64,000 nt of DNA from JAIBJN01 sp963842305. GTDB lineage: Bacteria > Actinomycetota > Thermoleophilia > Gaiellales > Gaiellaceae. The number at the start of each line of letters is the position of its first letter. Positions within the stretch are counted from its first letter, which is position 1. The translations under genes and the position numbers were made by a program. A model generated the notes under the pieces. The model did not search any database, was not told the DNA's origin, and was given only the letters and a program-made list of their open reading frames with translations. Below are positions 35,339 to 43,739 of the stretch, piece by piece. Where the stretch lies: NCBI GenBank assembly GCA_963842305.1, contig CAWJFW010000001.1, positions 65,323-129,322 on the forward strand. Reading direction: 5' to 3'.

Positions 35339-36511
35339 ATGAAAGACATCCTCGTCCTGTGCCCGCAGGAGCGGGACCTGAAGGCGATTCGCGCCGCCGG
35401 GCTGGAAGACCGCTACCGCGTCCACTTCGCCGGCTCCGACCTGGACCAGCTCGAAGCGTTCGATCCTGCAGTGCTCCTGGCGGAGGCCGAGCGGCTTCCG
35501 GCGGAGGGCGTTCTCGCGACGAAGGACGCCTCCGCCCTTCTGGCCGCGGTGCTCGCGGGCCGCCTAGGGCTCGCGGGGCCAACGCCGGAATCGGTCCTCC
35601 GCATCCAGCACAAGCCCAGCGCGCGGGCCGTGCAGCATCAGATCGTGCCCGAGGCGACGCCGCGCTTTGCACTCCTCGACTCGCGAGCGCCGCTGCCGTT
35701 TCCGTTCTTCGTCAAGCCCGTCGTCGGCCGGCTCTCCGAGAACGCCTACCGAATCGACGGTGAACAGGACCTCGTGCAGGTCCACGAGGCCCGGGCCGAC
35801 GGCAGCCGGTATGCGGGCATCGTCGCGCTCGCAGGCGGCGATCCTTCGGCGTCCGACGGGTTCCTTGCCGAGGAGCTCCTGGCAGGCATCGAGGTCACGC
35901 TCGAGGGGTACGCGTTCGAGGGCCGGGTGACGATCGTCGGCATCACCGACTCGGTCAAGTACCCGGGCACGCTCAGCTTCGAGCGGTTCGAGTACCCGAC
36001 CTCCCTGCCGGAGGAACGGCGGGTCGAGCTCGCCGACGTGGCCGCTCGGGTCATTCCGGCACTCGGCTTCGACGACGGCTTTTTCAACGTCGAGTTCATC
36101 GTCCCGGAGACTGGGCCCGCCCAGATCGTCGAGGTCAACGCGCGCATCGCCTCGCAGTTCGCCCCGCTCCTCCTGGGGCTGCACGGGCGCTCGAGCTACG
36201 ACGCGCTCTTCAAGCTCGCGCTCGGCGAGGATCCCGACTGGCAGAGCGGCCAGCCCGACGGCGTGGCAGTCAGCTACGCGCTCCGGACCTTCGAGGACGC
36301 GGTCGTCGAGGCGGTGCCCGAGCCCGAACTCGACCTCGAGATCCTCGTCAGGCCCGGGCTGCGACTCTCAGCGCAGGGCGTGAACGACGCCCAGAGCTAC
36401 CGGCTTGCGATCTTCACGGGGTTTGGCGAGACGCGCGAGGAAGCGGTGGCGCGGGTACGCGAGCGGGCGGCGACGCTCAGCTTCCGGCTGGCGCCGCTTC
36501 CGGTTCGCTGA
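35339..36511 (+). CDS. ATP-grasp domain ligase
   Basis: 390 residues. An N-terminal pre-ATP-grasp Rossmann-like domain (MKDILVLCPQERDLKAIRAAG), then the ATP-grasp core: FPFFVKPVVGRLSENAY with the ATP lysine, FLAEELLAGIEVTLEGYAF, and metal-binding FFNVEFIV and QIVEVNARIASQF. Such enzymes form amide bonds by way of acyl-phosphate. Divergent from the MetE-like and ammonia-lyase genes, which suggests a joint role on an amino-acid-like compound (inference). Its end overlaps the convergent MFS gene by 35 bases. Confidence 0.85.
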   Translation: MKDILVLCPQERDLKAIRAAGLEDRYRVHFAGSDLDQLEAFDPAVLLAEAERLPAEGVLATKDASALLAAVLAGRLGLAGPTPESVLRIQHKPSARAVQHQIVPEATPRFALLDSRAPLPFPFFVKPVVGRLSENAYRIDGEQDLVQVHEARADGSRYAGIVALAGGDPSASDGFLAEELLAGIEVTLEGYAFEGRVTIVGITDSVKYPGTLSFERFEYPTSLPEERRVELADVAARVIPALGFDDGFFNVEFIVPETGPAQIVEVNARIASQFAPLLLGLHGRSSYDALFKLALGEDPDWQSGQPDGVAVSYALRTFEDAVVEAVPEPELDLEILVRPGLRLSAQGVNDAQSYRLAIFTGFGETREEAVARVRERAATLSFRLAPLPVR

Positions 36512-37952
36512 CGTCGTCGCCCTCGCCGAGGGCCTCGCGGTTCGAGATCCAGGTCGCCCCGATCGCGGCGCCCGCGAAGGCGAGCGCGGCTGCGAGGACC
36601 ATGCCCGCCCGGAACCCGGCAATGGAGGCGTCCCTGAGCTCGACCTCGATCTGGTTCTTCGCGAGCGGTACGGCGTCAGCGGCGTCCGTTCGGGCCTCGA
36701 AGACGAGCGTGATGATCAGCCCGATGAGCGCGACGGCGACGAGGCTTCCGAGGCGCGACACCGTCGAGTTCACCCCCGAGGCAATCCCGGCATAGCGCTC
36801 GGGCGCCGACTTGAGTGCGGTCGAGGTAATCGGCGCCACCATCATCGCGAGGCCGAGCGAGAAGAGGAGGAGCCCGAGGATGCCCCACGTCCAGAACTGG
36901 TCTTTGTCCTCGACGAGGCAAAAGACCAGCGTCCCCGTTCCGATCAGGGCCGGCCCGACCGTGAGGTAGAGCCGCGGTCCGTGCAGGTCGGCGAGCCGCC
37001 CGAAGCGGGAAGCCAGGACGATCAGGACGATGCTCGACGGAATGTTGAGGAGACCTGCCTCGAAGGGCGTGAAGCCGATGAACTGGAGGTAGATCGTGAA
37101 GAAGACGAAGAACCCGTACAGGCCGGCGTAGACGAGGAACGTCTCGACGTTGGCCGCGGCGAAGTTGCGCGCGCGGAAGAGCGCGAACGGGAGCATGGGG
37201 TGCGCGACGCGCTGCTCGACGACCACGAACGCGGCGAGCGCGGCGATGGCGACGACGAAGGCCCACCAGACGGTTCCGAAACCACGGTCGGCGCCCTCGA
37301 CGAGGCCGTAGGTGAGAAACCCGAAGCCCGTGGCCGCGAGCGCGGCACCTGGGAGGTCGAGGCGGCCCGTGCGCTCCGGGGCGGCGTCATCCCCGCGGCC
37401 GGCGAGCGCGAGGAAGACCGCGGCGGCGGCAAGCGGCAGGTTCAGCAGGAAGATCCAACGCCATGAGACCCACTCGACGAGCGCCCCGCCGGCCGGCGGG
37501 CCGAGGATCGTTGCGACGCTTGTGAGCGAGGTCCAGAGCCCGATCGCGTGCCCCGCGTCCTTGCCGTAGGCGGCCCGGAGGAGCGCGAGCGAGTTCGTGG
37601 TCAGGAACGCGCCCGCGACGCCCTGCAGCGTCCGGGCGAGGATGAGGACGGCCTCGTTCGGCGCCGCCCCGGCGAGGAGCGAGGCGAGCGCGAAGCCGCC
37701 CGCGCCAGCGATGAAGACGCGCCGTCGACCGTAGCGGTCGCCGATCGCGCCGCCGACGAGGTAGAGGGACGCCAGGGCGAGCGAGTAGGAGAGGAAGATC
37801 CACTGCTGCCCGGTCAGACCGAGGCCGAGGTCCTCCTCGATCGTCGGAAGGGCGACGATGACGACGGTCGCGTCGATGAACGCGAGCGACGAGCCGAGGA
37901 TCGTCGCCGCCAGCGTGAGCCGTCGCTGCGCGTCGAGCCCGAGCGTGTCCAC
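36477..37952 (-). CDS. MFS drug:H+ antiporter, DHA2 (14-helix) family
   Basis: 491 residues with about 14 membrane segments. N-terminal motif LGSSLAFIDATVVIVALPTIEEDL is the DHA2 signature, followed by QQWIFLSYSLALASLYLVGGAIGDRYGRRRVF (motif A) and GPPAGGALVEWVSWRWIFLLNLP (motif C region). Predicted exporter of hydrophobic or cationic compounds. GTG at 37952 is used; ATG at 37976 is possible but overlaps the divergent gene's start codon. Confidence 0.9.
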   Translation of the reverse strand: MDTLGLDAQRRLTLAATILGSSLAFIDATVVIVALPTIEEDLGLGLTGQQWIFLSYSLALASLYLVGGAIGDRYGRRRVFIAGAGGFALASLLAGAAPNEAVLILARTLQGVAGAFLTTNSLALLRAAYGKDAGHAIGLWTSLTSVATILGPPAGGALVEWVSWRWIFLLNLPLAAAAVFLALAGRGDDAAPERTGRLDLPGAALAATGFGFLTYGLVEGADRGFGTVWWAFVVAIAALAAFVVVEQRVAHPMLPFALFRARNFAAANVETFLVYAGLYGFFVFFTIYLQFIGFTPFEAGLLNIPSSIVLIVLASRFGRLADLHGPRLYLTVGPALIGTGTLVFCLVEDKDQFWTWGILGLLLFSLGLAMMVAPITSTALKSAPERYAGIASGVNSTVSRLGSLVAVALIGLIITLVFEARTDAADAVPLAKNQIEVELRDASIAGFRAGMVLAAALAFAGAAIGATWISNREALGEGDDVSEPEAAPAGS

Positions 37953-37974
37953 GGGCGGAGGATACGCTCCGGCC

Positions 37975-38397
37975 ATGATCCGCGGAGCGCTGGCAGGGGC
38001 TGCAGCCGCGGCCGTGTGGGCGGCTGTCGAGCCGGCCGCCGCCCGCGTCTTCTGCACACCTGCCGGGTATTCGGACGTGCGTCTGCTTGGCGCCCTCGTC
38101 ACTCGAGGCGGGGTCCGCTGGCGAAGCGCCGGGCTCGCCCTCCACCTGCTGAACGGCGCCGCATTCGGTGCAACGTTTGCTGCGGTCGGGGGCAGCGGTG
38201 CAAGACGCGGTGTGGCCGCGGCCCAGGTCGAGAATCTCGCGCTCTGGCCAGCCATGGCTGTCGTCGACCGGCTGCACCCGGACAGAAGGAGCGGCGCGTG
38301 GCCGCCGCTTGCAACGAACGGCCGCGTATTCGCTTACGAGGCGGTCGTGCACGCCCTCTTCGGGCTCATGCTCGGCGTGCTCACGCGGTCGGACTAG
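37975..38397 (+). CDS. Small membrane protein of unknown function
   Basis: 140 residues. Alanine-rich hydrophobic helix at the N-terminus (MIRGALAGAAAAAVWAAVEP), a second in the middle (LHLLNGAAFGATFAAVGG) and a third at the C-terminus (ALFGLMLGVLTRSD), probably three or four membrane segments. The plan resembles the small DUF1440/DUF6789-type membrane proteins, but I cannot assign a family. The ATG overlaps the alternative MFS ATG on the other strand. Confidence 0.65.
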   Translation: MIRGALAGAAAAAVWAAVEPAAARVFCTPAGYSDVRLLGALVTRGGVRWRSAGLALHLLNGAAFGATFAAVGGSGARRGVAAAQVENLALWPAMAVVDRLHPDRRSGAWPPLATNGRVFAYEAVVHALFGLMLGVLTRSD

Positions 38398-38407
38398 ACT
38401 CCGGGGC

Positions 38408-38920
38408 ATGGAGCTGCGGCTCGGGATCGCCTCCCGGCGCGAGGTCCGGCGTTACGCCGACCGTCCGGTTCCCGACGATGTCCAGCTCCAGATCCTCGAC
38501 GCGGGCCGCCTTGCGGGGAACGCGAACAACCGCCAGCCGTGGCGCTTCGTCCTCGTCGAGAGCCCCGAGCGGCGGGAAGGGCTGGCGGAGCTCGTGTATG
38601 CGCCCGGCAACGTCCGCGGCGCGCAGCTGGTTGTCGTCATCGCGGTCAGCGGTAAGGGGCCCGTCACGTTCGACGCCGGCCGCTGCGCGCAGAACATGCT
38701 GCTGGCCGCGTGGGACCTCGGCGTCGGTGGCTGCCCCAACGGAATGCCCGATCGGAAGCCGGTGATCGAGCTTCTCGGCCTGCGCGAGGGAGAGGAGCCG
38801 GCCATCGTGCTCACGTTCGGCTATCCGGTGAAGCCGCCGGATCCGTCCTCGAGGCCGGCCGACGAGTGGAGCGCCCGCGCCCGTCGTAAGCCGCTCGACG
38901 AGCTCGTCGAGCGCGTGTGA
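38408..38920 (+). CDS. Nitroreductase family protein
   Basis: 170 residues. FMN-binding nitroreductase fold: SRREVRRYADRPVPDDV, RLAGNANNRQPWRFVLVES (FMN phosphate region), QNMLLAAWDLGVGGCPNGMPD and the C-terminal RKPLDELVE. NAD(P)H-dependent flavin reductase or nitroreductase; the substrate is not predictable. It starts 10 bases after the small membrane protein and overlaps the thioesterase GTG. Confidence 0.85.
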   Translation: MELRLGIASRREVRRYADRPVPDDVQLQILDAGRLAGNANNRQPWRFVLVESPERREGLAELVYAPGNVRGAQLVVVIAVSGKGPVTFDAGRCAQNMLLAAWDLGVGGCPNGMPDRKPVIELLGLREGEEPAIVLTFGYPVKPPDPSSRPADEWSARARRKPLDELVERV

Positions 38921-39339
38921 CGACGCCGGACGAGGCCGCCGCCGCGGTCGGGGACGCGATGTGGAGGCGCGACCGAGCGTCGCAGACGCTTGGAATGTCG
39001 CTCGACGAGGTTCGGCCCGGGTATGCGCGTATTCGCATGACCGTGCGCCCGGAGATGCTCAACGGGCATGGCACGGCTCACGGGGGCCTCGTCTTCGCGC
39101 TCGCCGACTCGGCCTTCGCCTTCGCGTGCAACTCGCGCGGCGTGACCACCGTTGCCTCCGGCTGCTCGATCGAGTTCCTCGCTCCGGCGCGCGAGGGCGA
39201 AGAGCTCGTCGCGGAAGCCAATGAGCGCGAGCTCGACGGCCGAAACGGCGTCTACGACGTGGACGTCAGGAATGCCGATGGGAAGCTCGTGGCGACGTTC
39301 CGGGGGCGCTCGGCGGCGACCCGTGACCGCGCTCCCTAG
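38917..39339 (+). CDS. PaaI-type hotdog thioesterase
   Basis: 140 residues. Hotdog fold with the PaaI signature LNGHGTAHGGLVFALADSAFAFACN; the Asn/His-Gly-Gly and Asp are the catalytic region. In phenylacetate degradation PaaI hydrolyses hydroxyphenylacetyl-CoA, but no other paa gene is nearby, so it may act on other acyl-CoAs. GTG start overlapping the nitroreductase stop. Confidence 0.85.
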   Translation: MTTPDEAAAAVGDAMWRRDRASQTLGMSLDEVRPGYARIRMTVRPEMLNGHGTAHGGLVFALADSAFAFACNSRGVTTVASGCSIEFLAPAREGEELVAEANERELDGRNGVYDVDVRNADGKLVATFRGRSAATRDRAP

Positions 39340-39405
39340 GCGGCATCCGCCGGGCTGTCAATACTTTGCCCCGGCGACCAGTCTTCCTCGTCCCTGGAGG
39401 TTCGC

Positions 39406-40104
39406 ATGGACACCTGGCAGAAATACGCAGCAGAGCTGCTTGGCACGTTCGTCCTCGTCTTTGGCGGCACGACGGCAATCGTGGCCGTGACCGGGTCGGG
39501 GCTCAATCTCATCGTTATCCCGTTCGCCTTTGGCCTCGCGCTGCTGGCCGGCCTGTACGCCTTCGGCGAGGTCTCGGGCGGCCATTACAACCCGGCCGTC
39601 TCGCTCGCCATGTTCCTGGACGGGCGCCTGTCGAGCGCCGACCTCGTCCGCTACTGGGGGGCGCAGTTCCTCGGAGGGATCGCCGCCGCGCTGGTTCTCG
39701 CAATCGCCACCAGCCGCCTCGCCGTGAAGGGGACCGCGACCGTGCCTGGGGTCACGGGCAGCGGGACAGCCTTCCTCATGGAGTTCATCTTCACGGCCAT
39801 CTTCGTCCTGGTCATCCTGCAGGCCAGCGTCAGCGGCCAGTACGGTGGGAGCGCGCTTCTGGCCATCCCGCTGACGCTCGTCGCGGTGCACCTGGCGGCC
39901 ATCCCGTTCAGCGGTGCGTCGGTGAACCCGGCGCGGACCTTCGGGCCCGATCTGGTCGGCAATGTCTGGACCGGGATCTGGATCTACCTGATCGCGCCGC
40001 CGCTCGGAGCCGTCGTCGCGGTCGCCGTGCACAAGTACGTGCGCGGAGGGATCGCGACGCAGCCGGAGGCGCCCGTCGCGGAGGTCCTGCAGGAGCGGGG
40101 ATAG
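39406..40104 (+). CDS. MIP family channel (aquaporin)
   Basis: 232 residues, six membrane helices. Two Asn-Pro-Ala motifs: HYNPAVS (residues 62-64) and SVNPARTF (174-176) with the selectivity-filter Arg177. A lone gene with its own GGAGG ribosome site; no glycerol kinase or other glycerol gene adjacent, so water or small neutral solute transport is likely. It converges on the SGNH gene. Confidence 0.92.
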   Translation: MDTWQKYAAELLGTFVLVFGGTTAIVAVTGSGLNLIVIPFAFGLALLAGLYAFGEVSGGHYNPAVSLAMFLDGRLSSADLVRYWGAQFLGGIAAALVLAIATSRLAVKGTATVPGVTGSGTAFLMEFIFTAIFVLVILQASVSGQYGGSALLAIPLTLVAVHLAAIPFSGASVNPARTFGPDLVGNVWTGIWIYLIAPPLGAVVAVAVHKYVRGGIATQPEAPVAEVLQERG

Positions 40105-40119
40105 ACGCCTGGGGCGGGC

Positions 40120-41005
40120 TCAGGTCGCGCCGCGCCGCTTCACCGTCACGAAGATCAGGAAGAGCATCAGCGCCGCCCCGCCGGCGAGGGGCAGGACGTC
40201 ATCGAGCCCGGTCGAGCCGTCGTCGCCGCCGATATTGGAGCCGACGGCGGGGCTGTCCGCGGTGAGGTCGTTCTCGGTTTCGATCGCGGGTGCGGCCTCG
40301 GCCGTGGCTGTCTCGGTGTCCCCGGTCGGGGCCGGCGTCTGGGAGACCTCGGCGGCGACCACCTCGCGCGGCCCCTCCGCGGCGCGCGGAATGTATCTCC
40401 GCACCAGCCGCACGAGGCCGACCGCACCGGCCGAGGTCAAGTGGATGCCTTCGGCATCCCAGTCGGCGAACCAGCCTGGATGGCCCTTCTGGTGCTTGTT
40501 CCAGTTGGCGACGTAGAGCTCCGGCCACCGCTGGCGGGCGCGGTTGATGATCGAGTTGATGCGCGAGTAGTCGCTGCGGACGGCTTTCAGGTTCACCCAC
40601 ACGACGCCCTGCACGTCCCGGGCGAGAGCCGCGCGCATCACCGTGTTGAGCTGCGAGCGGTACGTGGCCGAGGAGTCGTTGTAGCCGACGTCGATCACGA
40701 GCACCCGGCCGAGGTCGGTGTCGTAGTGCCGGATCGCCTCCAACGCGGTGCGCGGTGTGACGTTCGTGGTATTCACAACTCGGCGCGACGAGGCGGCGGC
40801 AGACCTTGAGGTCGCGGCGCACGTCGTTCCCGCGGGCGAGCAATCGCTTCGCCTTCCGGCTGAACTCGATGCCCGCGGCCTTCGAGTCGCCGATGAAGGT
40901 GAGTTTCACGGCGCCGGCCGACTCGGCCGCCGGCCCGAGCGCGATCAGCGACGCGAGCAGGGCAACGAGAACGAGCGAGCCTGCGGCCCCGAAGCGCATG
41001 CGCAT
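40120..41005 (-). CDS. Secreted SGNH/GDSL hydrolase with C-terminal anchor, split by an apparent +1 frameshift
   Basis: The first frame gives a signal peptide (LVLVALLASLIALGPAAESAGA) and block I FIGDSKAAGIEFS, running to CRRLVAPSC. The next frame gives TTNVTPRTALEAIRHYDTDLGRVLVIDVGYND (Asn block) and AEGIHLTSAGA (catalytic His block V), a 60-residue Thr/Ala/Glu linker and a C-terminal membrane helix with KRR. Total length 886 is 3n+1; the extra base lies near 40770-40790. Once joined, the catalytic blocks are present. It is divergent from the MBOAT gene, so a polysaccharide or wall O-acyl esterase/transferase role is likely. Confidence 0.75.
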
Positions 41006-41130
41006 GCGAACAGGATAGCCCGGCTTCTGGCGAGCGCTGCCGACCCGGAATGCCAGCCTGGCAAGTCGTTACGCTTGGCGCAGTCGCGCCTTCGCGGCTC
41101 GATCTGAGGCCGGGCGCCGTATCACCACCC

Positions 41131-42555
41131 GTGCTCTTCCCGACCGCCACCTTCGCGATCTTCTTCATCATCGTCCTGCCGCTTTCGTGGCTGCTCATGC
41201 CCACGGTCCACCGGTGGCGGCCGTTCATCATCGGGGCGAGCTTCGTCTTCTACAGCTGGTGGGACTGGCGCTTCATCCTCCTCCTCGCGGGCTCGATCCT
41301 CTGGAACCAGCTCATGGCCGTCCGGATTCACCGGGCGGCGGAGTTCCCGAGCCGGAAGAAAGCGCTCCTCTGGCTCGCGGTCGGCGGGAATCTCGCGGTT
41401 CTCGGCTACTTCAAGTACTACGACTTCTTCGTCAGCTCGACCGAGAACCTGGCGAACCTGGTCGGGCTCGACATCCCCCTGGACGTGCGCACCGTGATCC
41501 TGCCGGTGGGGATCTCCTTCTACACCTTCATGGGGATCAGCTACATCGTCGACGTCTACCGCGGCGACACCGAGCCGACCACCCTCGAGAAGTTCGCCGC
41601 CTACCTCTCGTTCTTTCCGCACCTGGTCGCTGGGCCGATCGTCCGTCCGAACGAGCTCATTCCGCAGCTCGACACGCCCCGCTCGGCGCGTCGCGTAGAC
41701 ACGAGCCGGGCCTTCTACCTGATCGCCACCGGGCTCTTCAAGAAGGTGGTGATCTCGAGCTACCTGGCATCGAACATCGTCGACGAGGTCTTCGCCAACC
41801 CCGGCCAGTACTCGTCACTCGAGATCCTGATCGCGGTCTATGCCTACGCCGTGCAGATCTACGCCGACTTCTCCGGCTACACGGACATCGCCATCGGCAT
41901 CGCCCTGCTGCTGGGCTTCAAGTTCCCGCAGAACTTCGACTCGCCGTACGCGGCCACCTCCCTGCAGGACTTCTGGCGGCGCTGGCACATGACCCTGTCG
42001 CGCTGGCTGCGCGACTACCTGTACATCCCGCTCGGCGGGAGCAGGCACGGGGCTGCGATCACCTATCGAAATCTGCTCCTCACGATGCTGCTCGGCGGCT
42101 TATGGCACGGCGCGGGGTGGACCTTCGTGGCGTGGGGGCTGATCCACGGCATCGGCCTGTGCGCAGAGCGCTTCTGGCGTGGGCGGCACGTGGTGAAGCC
42201 GGAGGAGGATTACACCTGGCATGACTACCTCTGGCGGCGGCTGGTGACCTTCCACGTGGTCTGCTTCGCCTGGATCTTCTTTCGCTCGGACACGTTCGCC
42301 GTCGCCTGGGACATGATCACCGGACTCTTCACGAACTGGGGCGCGCCCTCCCCGCTGGTCACCGGTCCGGTGCTGCTCGCGATCGCAGTTGGGATCGGCT
42401 CCCAGTACCTGCCGTCCCAGGTTCCGCGCACGATCATCGCCGGGTTCTCGCGCCTGAACCTGGTGGGTCAGGCTGCCGTACTCGCGCTCGCCCTCATGGT
42501 GACGGAGGCCCTCGGTCCCCAGGACGTGGCACCCTTTATCTACTTCCAGTTCTGA
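41131..42555 (+). CDS. MBOAT family O-acyltransferase (AlgI-like)
   Basis: 474 residues, about ten membrane segments. Blocks: YSWWDWRFILLL, NLAVLGYFKYYDFF, LPVGISFYTFMGISYIVDVYRG, FFPHLVAGPIVR, DFWRRWHMTLSRWLRDYLYIPLGG, and LGGLWHGAGWTFV with catalytic His326. Transfers acetyl groups across the membrane to surface polysaccharide or peptidoglycan, normally with an SGNH partner. GTG at 41131; the ATG at 41050 adds non-family residues. The stop overlaps the DUF459 start by one base. Confidence 0.92.
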   Translation: MLFPTATFAIFFIIVLPLSWLLMPTVHRWRPFIIGASFVFYSWWDWRFILLLAGSILWNQLMAVRIHRAAEFPSRKKALLWLAVGGNLAVLGYFKYYDFFVSSTENLANLVGLDIPLDVRTVILPVGISFYTFMGISYIVDVYRGDTEPTTLEKFAAYLSFFPHLVAGPIVRPNELIPQLDTPRSARRVDTSRAFYLIATGLFKKVVISSYLASNIVDEVFANPGQYSSLEILIAVYAYAVQIYADFSGYTDIAIGIALLLGFKFPQNFDSPYAATSLQDFWRRWHMTLSRWLRDYLYIPLGGSRHGAAITYRNLLLTMLLGGLWHGAGWTFVAWGLIHGIGLCAERFWRGRHVVKPEEDYTWHDYLWRRLVTFHVVCFAWIFFRSDTFAVAWDMITGLFTNWGAPSPLVTGPVLLAIAVGIGSQYLPSQVPRTIIAGFSRLNLVGQAAVLALALMVTEALGPQDVAPFIYFQF

Positions 42556-43679
42556 TGGCGGTTGAGACGGAGAGAGCGCAGCAGGCGACGCGGGCGCGGA
42601 CGGGGACGCCGGCTCCGCCGACGGAGGACGGGCGCCGCCTCGCGACCGCCGGCCGTGCGCTTGCCGTGATGGCGCTCGCCCTGCTCCTCGCTGCGCTTCT
42701 GAACGCTCAAAGCATCCACAAGTCGGTCTTCAACCAGCCGGAGGGGACCCAGCGGGACGTGGCGCTCGCCTTCGCCGGGCCGCTGCGGCAGGTGAGCATG
42801 GCGCTTCGCCTGGACCGTCCGCGCGCCTGGTTCGAGGACGCGATCGGCCGGGAGCACGCGACGATCGACACGGCGATCGTCCTGCCGCCGCCCCCGCCGA
42901 CCGCCACGACTCCCGGCGCCGGCCCGGTGACGCCAACGTCCCCGAACGGCAAGAGCTCGCCGCCCCGCGCCGGGCCCGAGAAGCCGGAGCGGGTCGTGTT
43001 CACGCCAACCAACAAGATGCGGCTCTGGATCGCGGGCGACTCGCTGGTCATCACCCCGGGGTATTCGATCTATCGGGCCCTCGGCCTGAACGAGGCGGTG
43101 GAGAAGCTCGGCGACGTCGAGGGGCGGGTCGCCACCGGATTGACCCGTCCGGACGTCTTCAACTGGTTCCGCGAAGTCTCCGAGCAGGTTCAGAGGCGCC
43201 GGATCGACACGGTGGTTTTCTGCTTCGGCGGAAACGACGATCACGACCTCATGACGGGTGTCCCCAAGGGGGTCTCGCTGGACGGGTTCGGCGGGCCGAA
43301 GTGGACGAAGGAGTACCAGCGTCGCGTCGGCGGGCTCATGGACATCGTCAACCGCGCAGGCGGGTTCGTCGTCTGGCTCGGACTGCCGGTGACGGACGAC
43401 TCCGCCCGGTCGCATCGCTGGAGGCTCCTCAACCAGATGACGCTCGCCGAGGCGCAGAAGCGACCGGGCAAGGTCGCGTTCGTCGACATGTGGGGCTTGC
43501 TCGCCAACGACGACGGTGAGTTCGCGTCGTATCGCCGCTCCGACGACGGCGAGCTCGAGAAGATCCGGGCGCCCGACGGCATCCACCTCGAGCGCGACGG
43601 CGGGGACATCGTCGCGAAGGAGGTCGTGAGGCAACTGCGCCAGGTGTACGACGTCTGGAGCTGGAAGAAGGAGGGCTAG
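42555..43679 (+). CDS. DUF459-type SGNH hydrolase, MBOAT partner
   Basis: 374 residues. N-terminal membrane anchor (ALAVMALALLLAALLNAQS), a Pro/Thr-rich linker, then SGNH domain: RLWIAGDSLV (D162-S163), FCFGGNDDHDL, DGIHLERDG (D341, H344). Likely moves the acetyl group from the MBOAT protein to its final acceptor outside the membrane. Translationally coupled to the MBOAT gene (TGATGG). Confidence 0.88.
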   Translation: MAVETERAQQATRARTGTPAPPTEDGRRLATAGRALAVMALALLLAALLNAQSIHKSVFNQPEGTQRDVALAFAGPLRQVSMALRLDRPRAWFEDAIGREHATIDTAIVLPPPPPTATTPGAGPVTPTSPNGKSSPPRAGPEKPERVVFTPTNKMRLWIAGDSLVITPGYSIYRALGLNEAVEKLGDVEGRVATGLTRPDVFNWFREVSEQVQRRRIDTVVFCFGGNDDHDLMTGVPKGVSLDGFGGPKWTKEYQRRVGGLMDIVNRAGGFVVWLGLPVTDDSARSHRWRLLNQMTLAEAQKRPGKVAFVDMWGLLANDDGEFASYRRSDDGELEKIRAPDGIHLERDGGDIVAKEVVRQLRQVYDVWSWKKEG

Positions 43680-43739
43680 GTCCGGCCGGTCCGGGGAACA
43701 CGGCCGGCGGGGCTCCGAAGGCTTCGTCATAGTTTCGCG

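Noticed and set aside
36405..37466. Plus-strand frame opposite the MFS transporter
   Set aside because: Highly charged E/R/D-rich antisense of a clear membrane protein.
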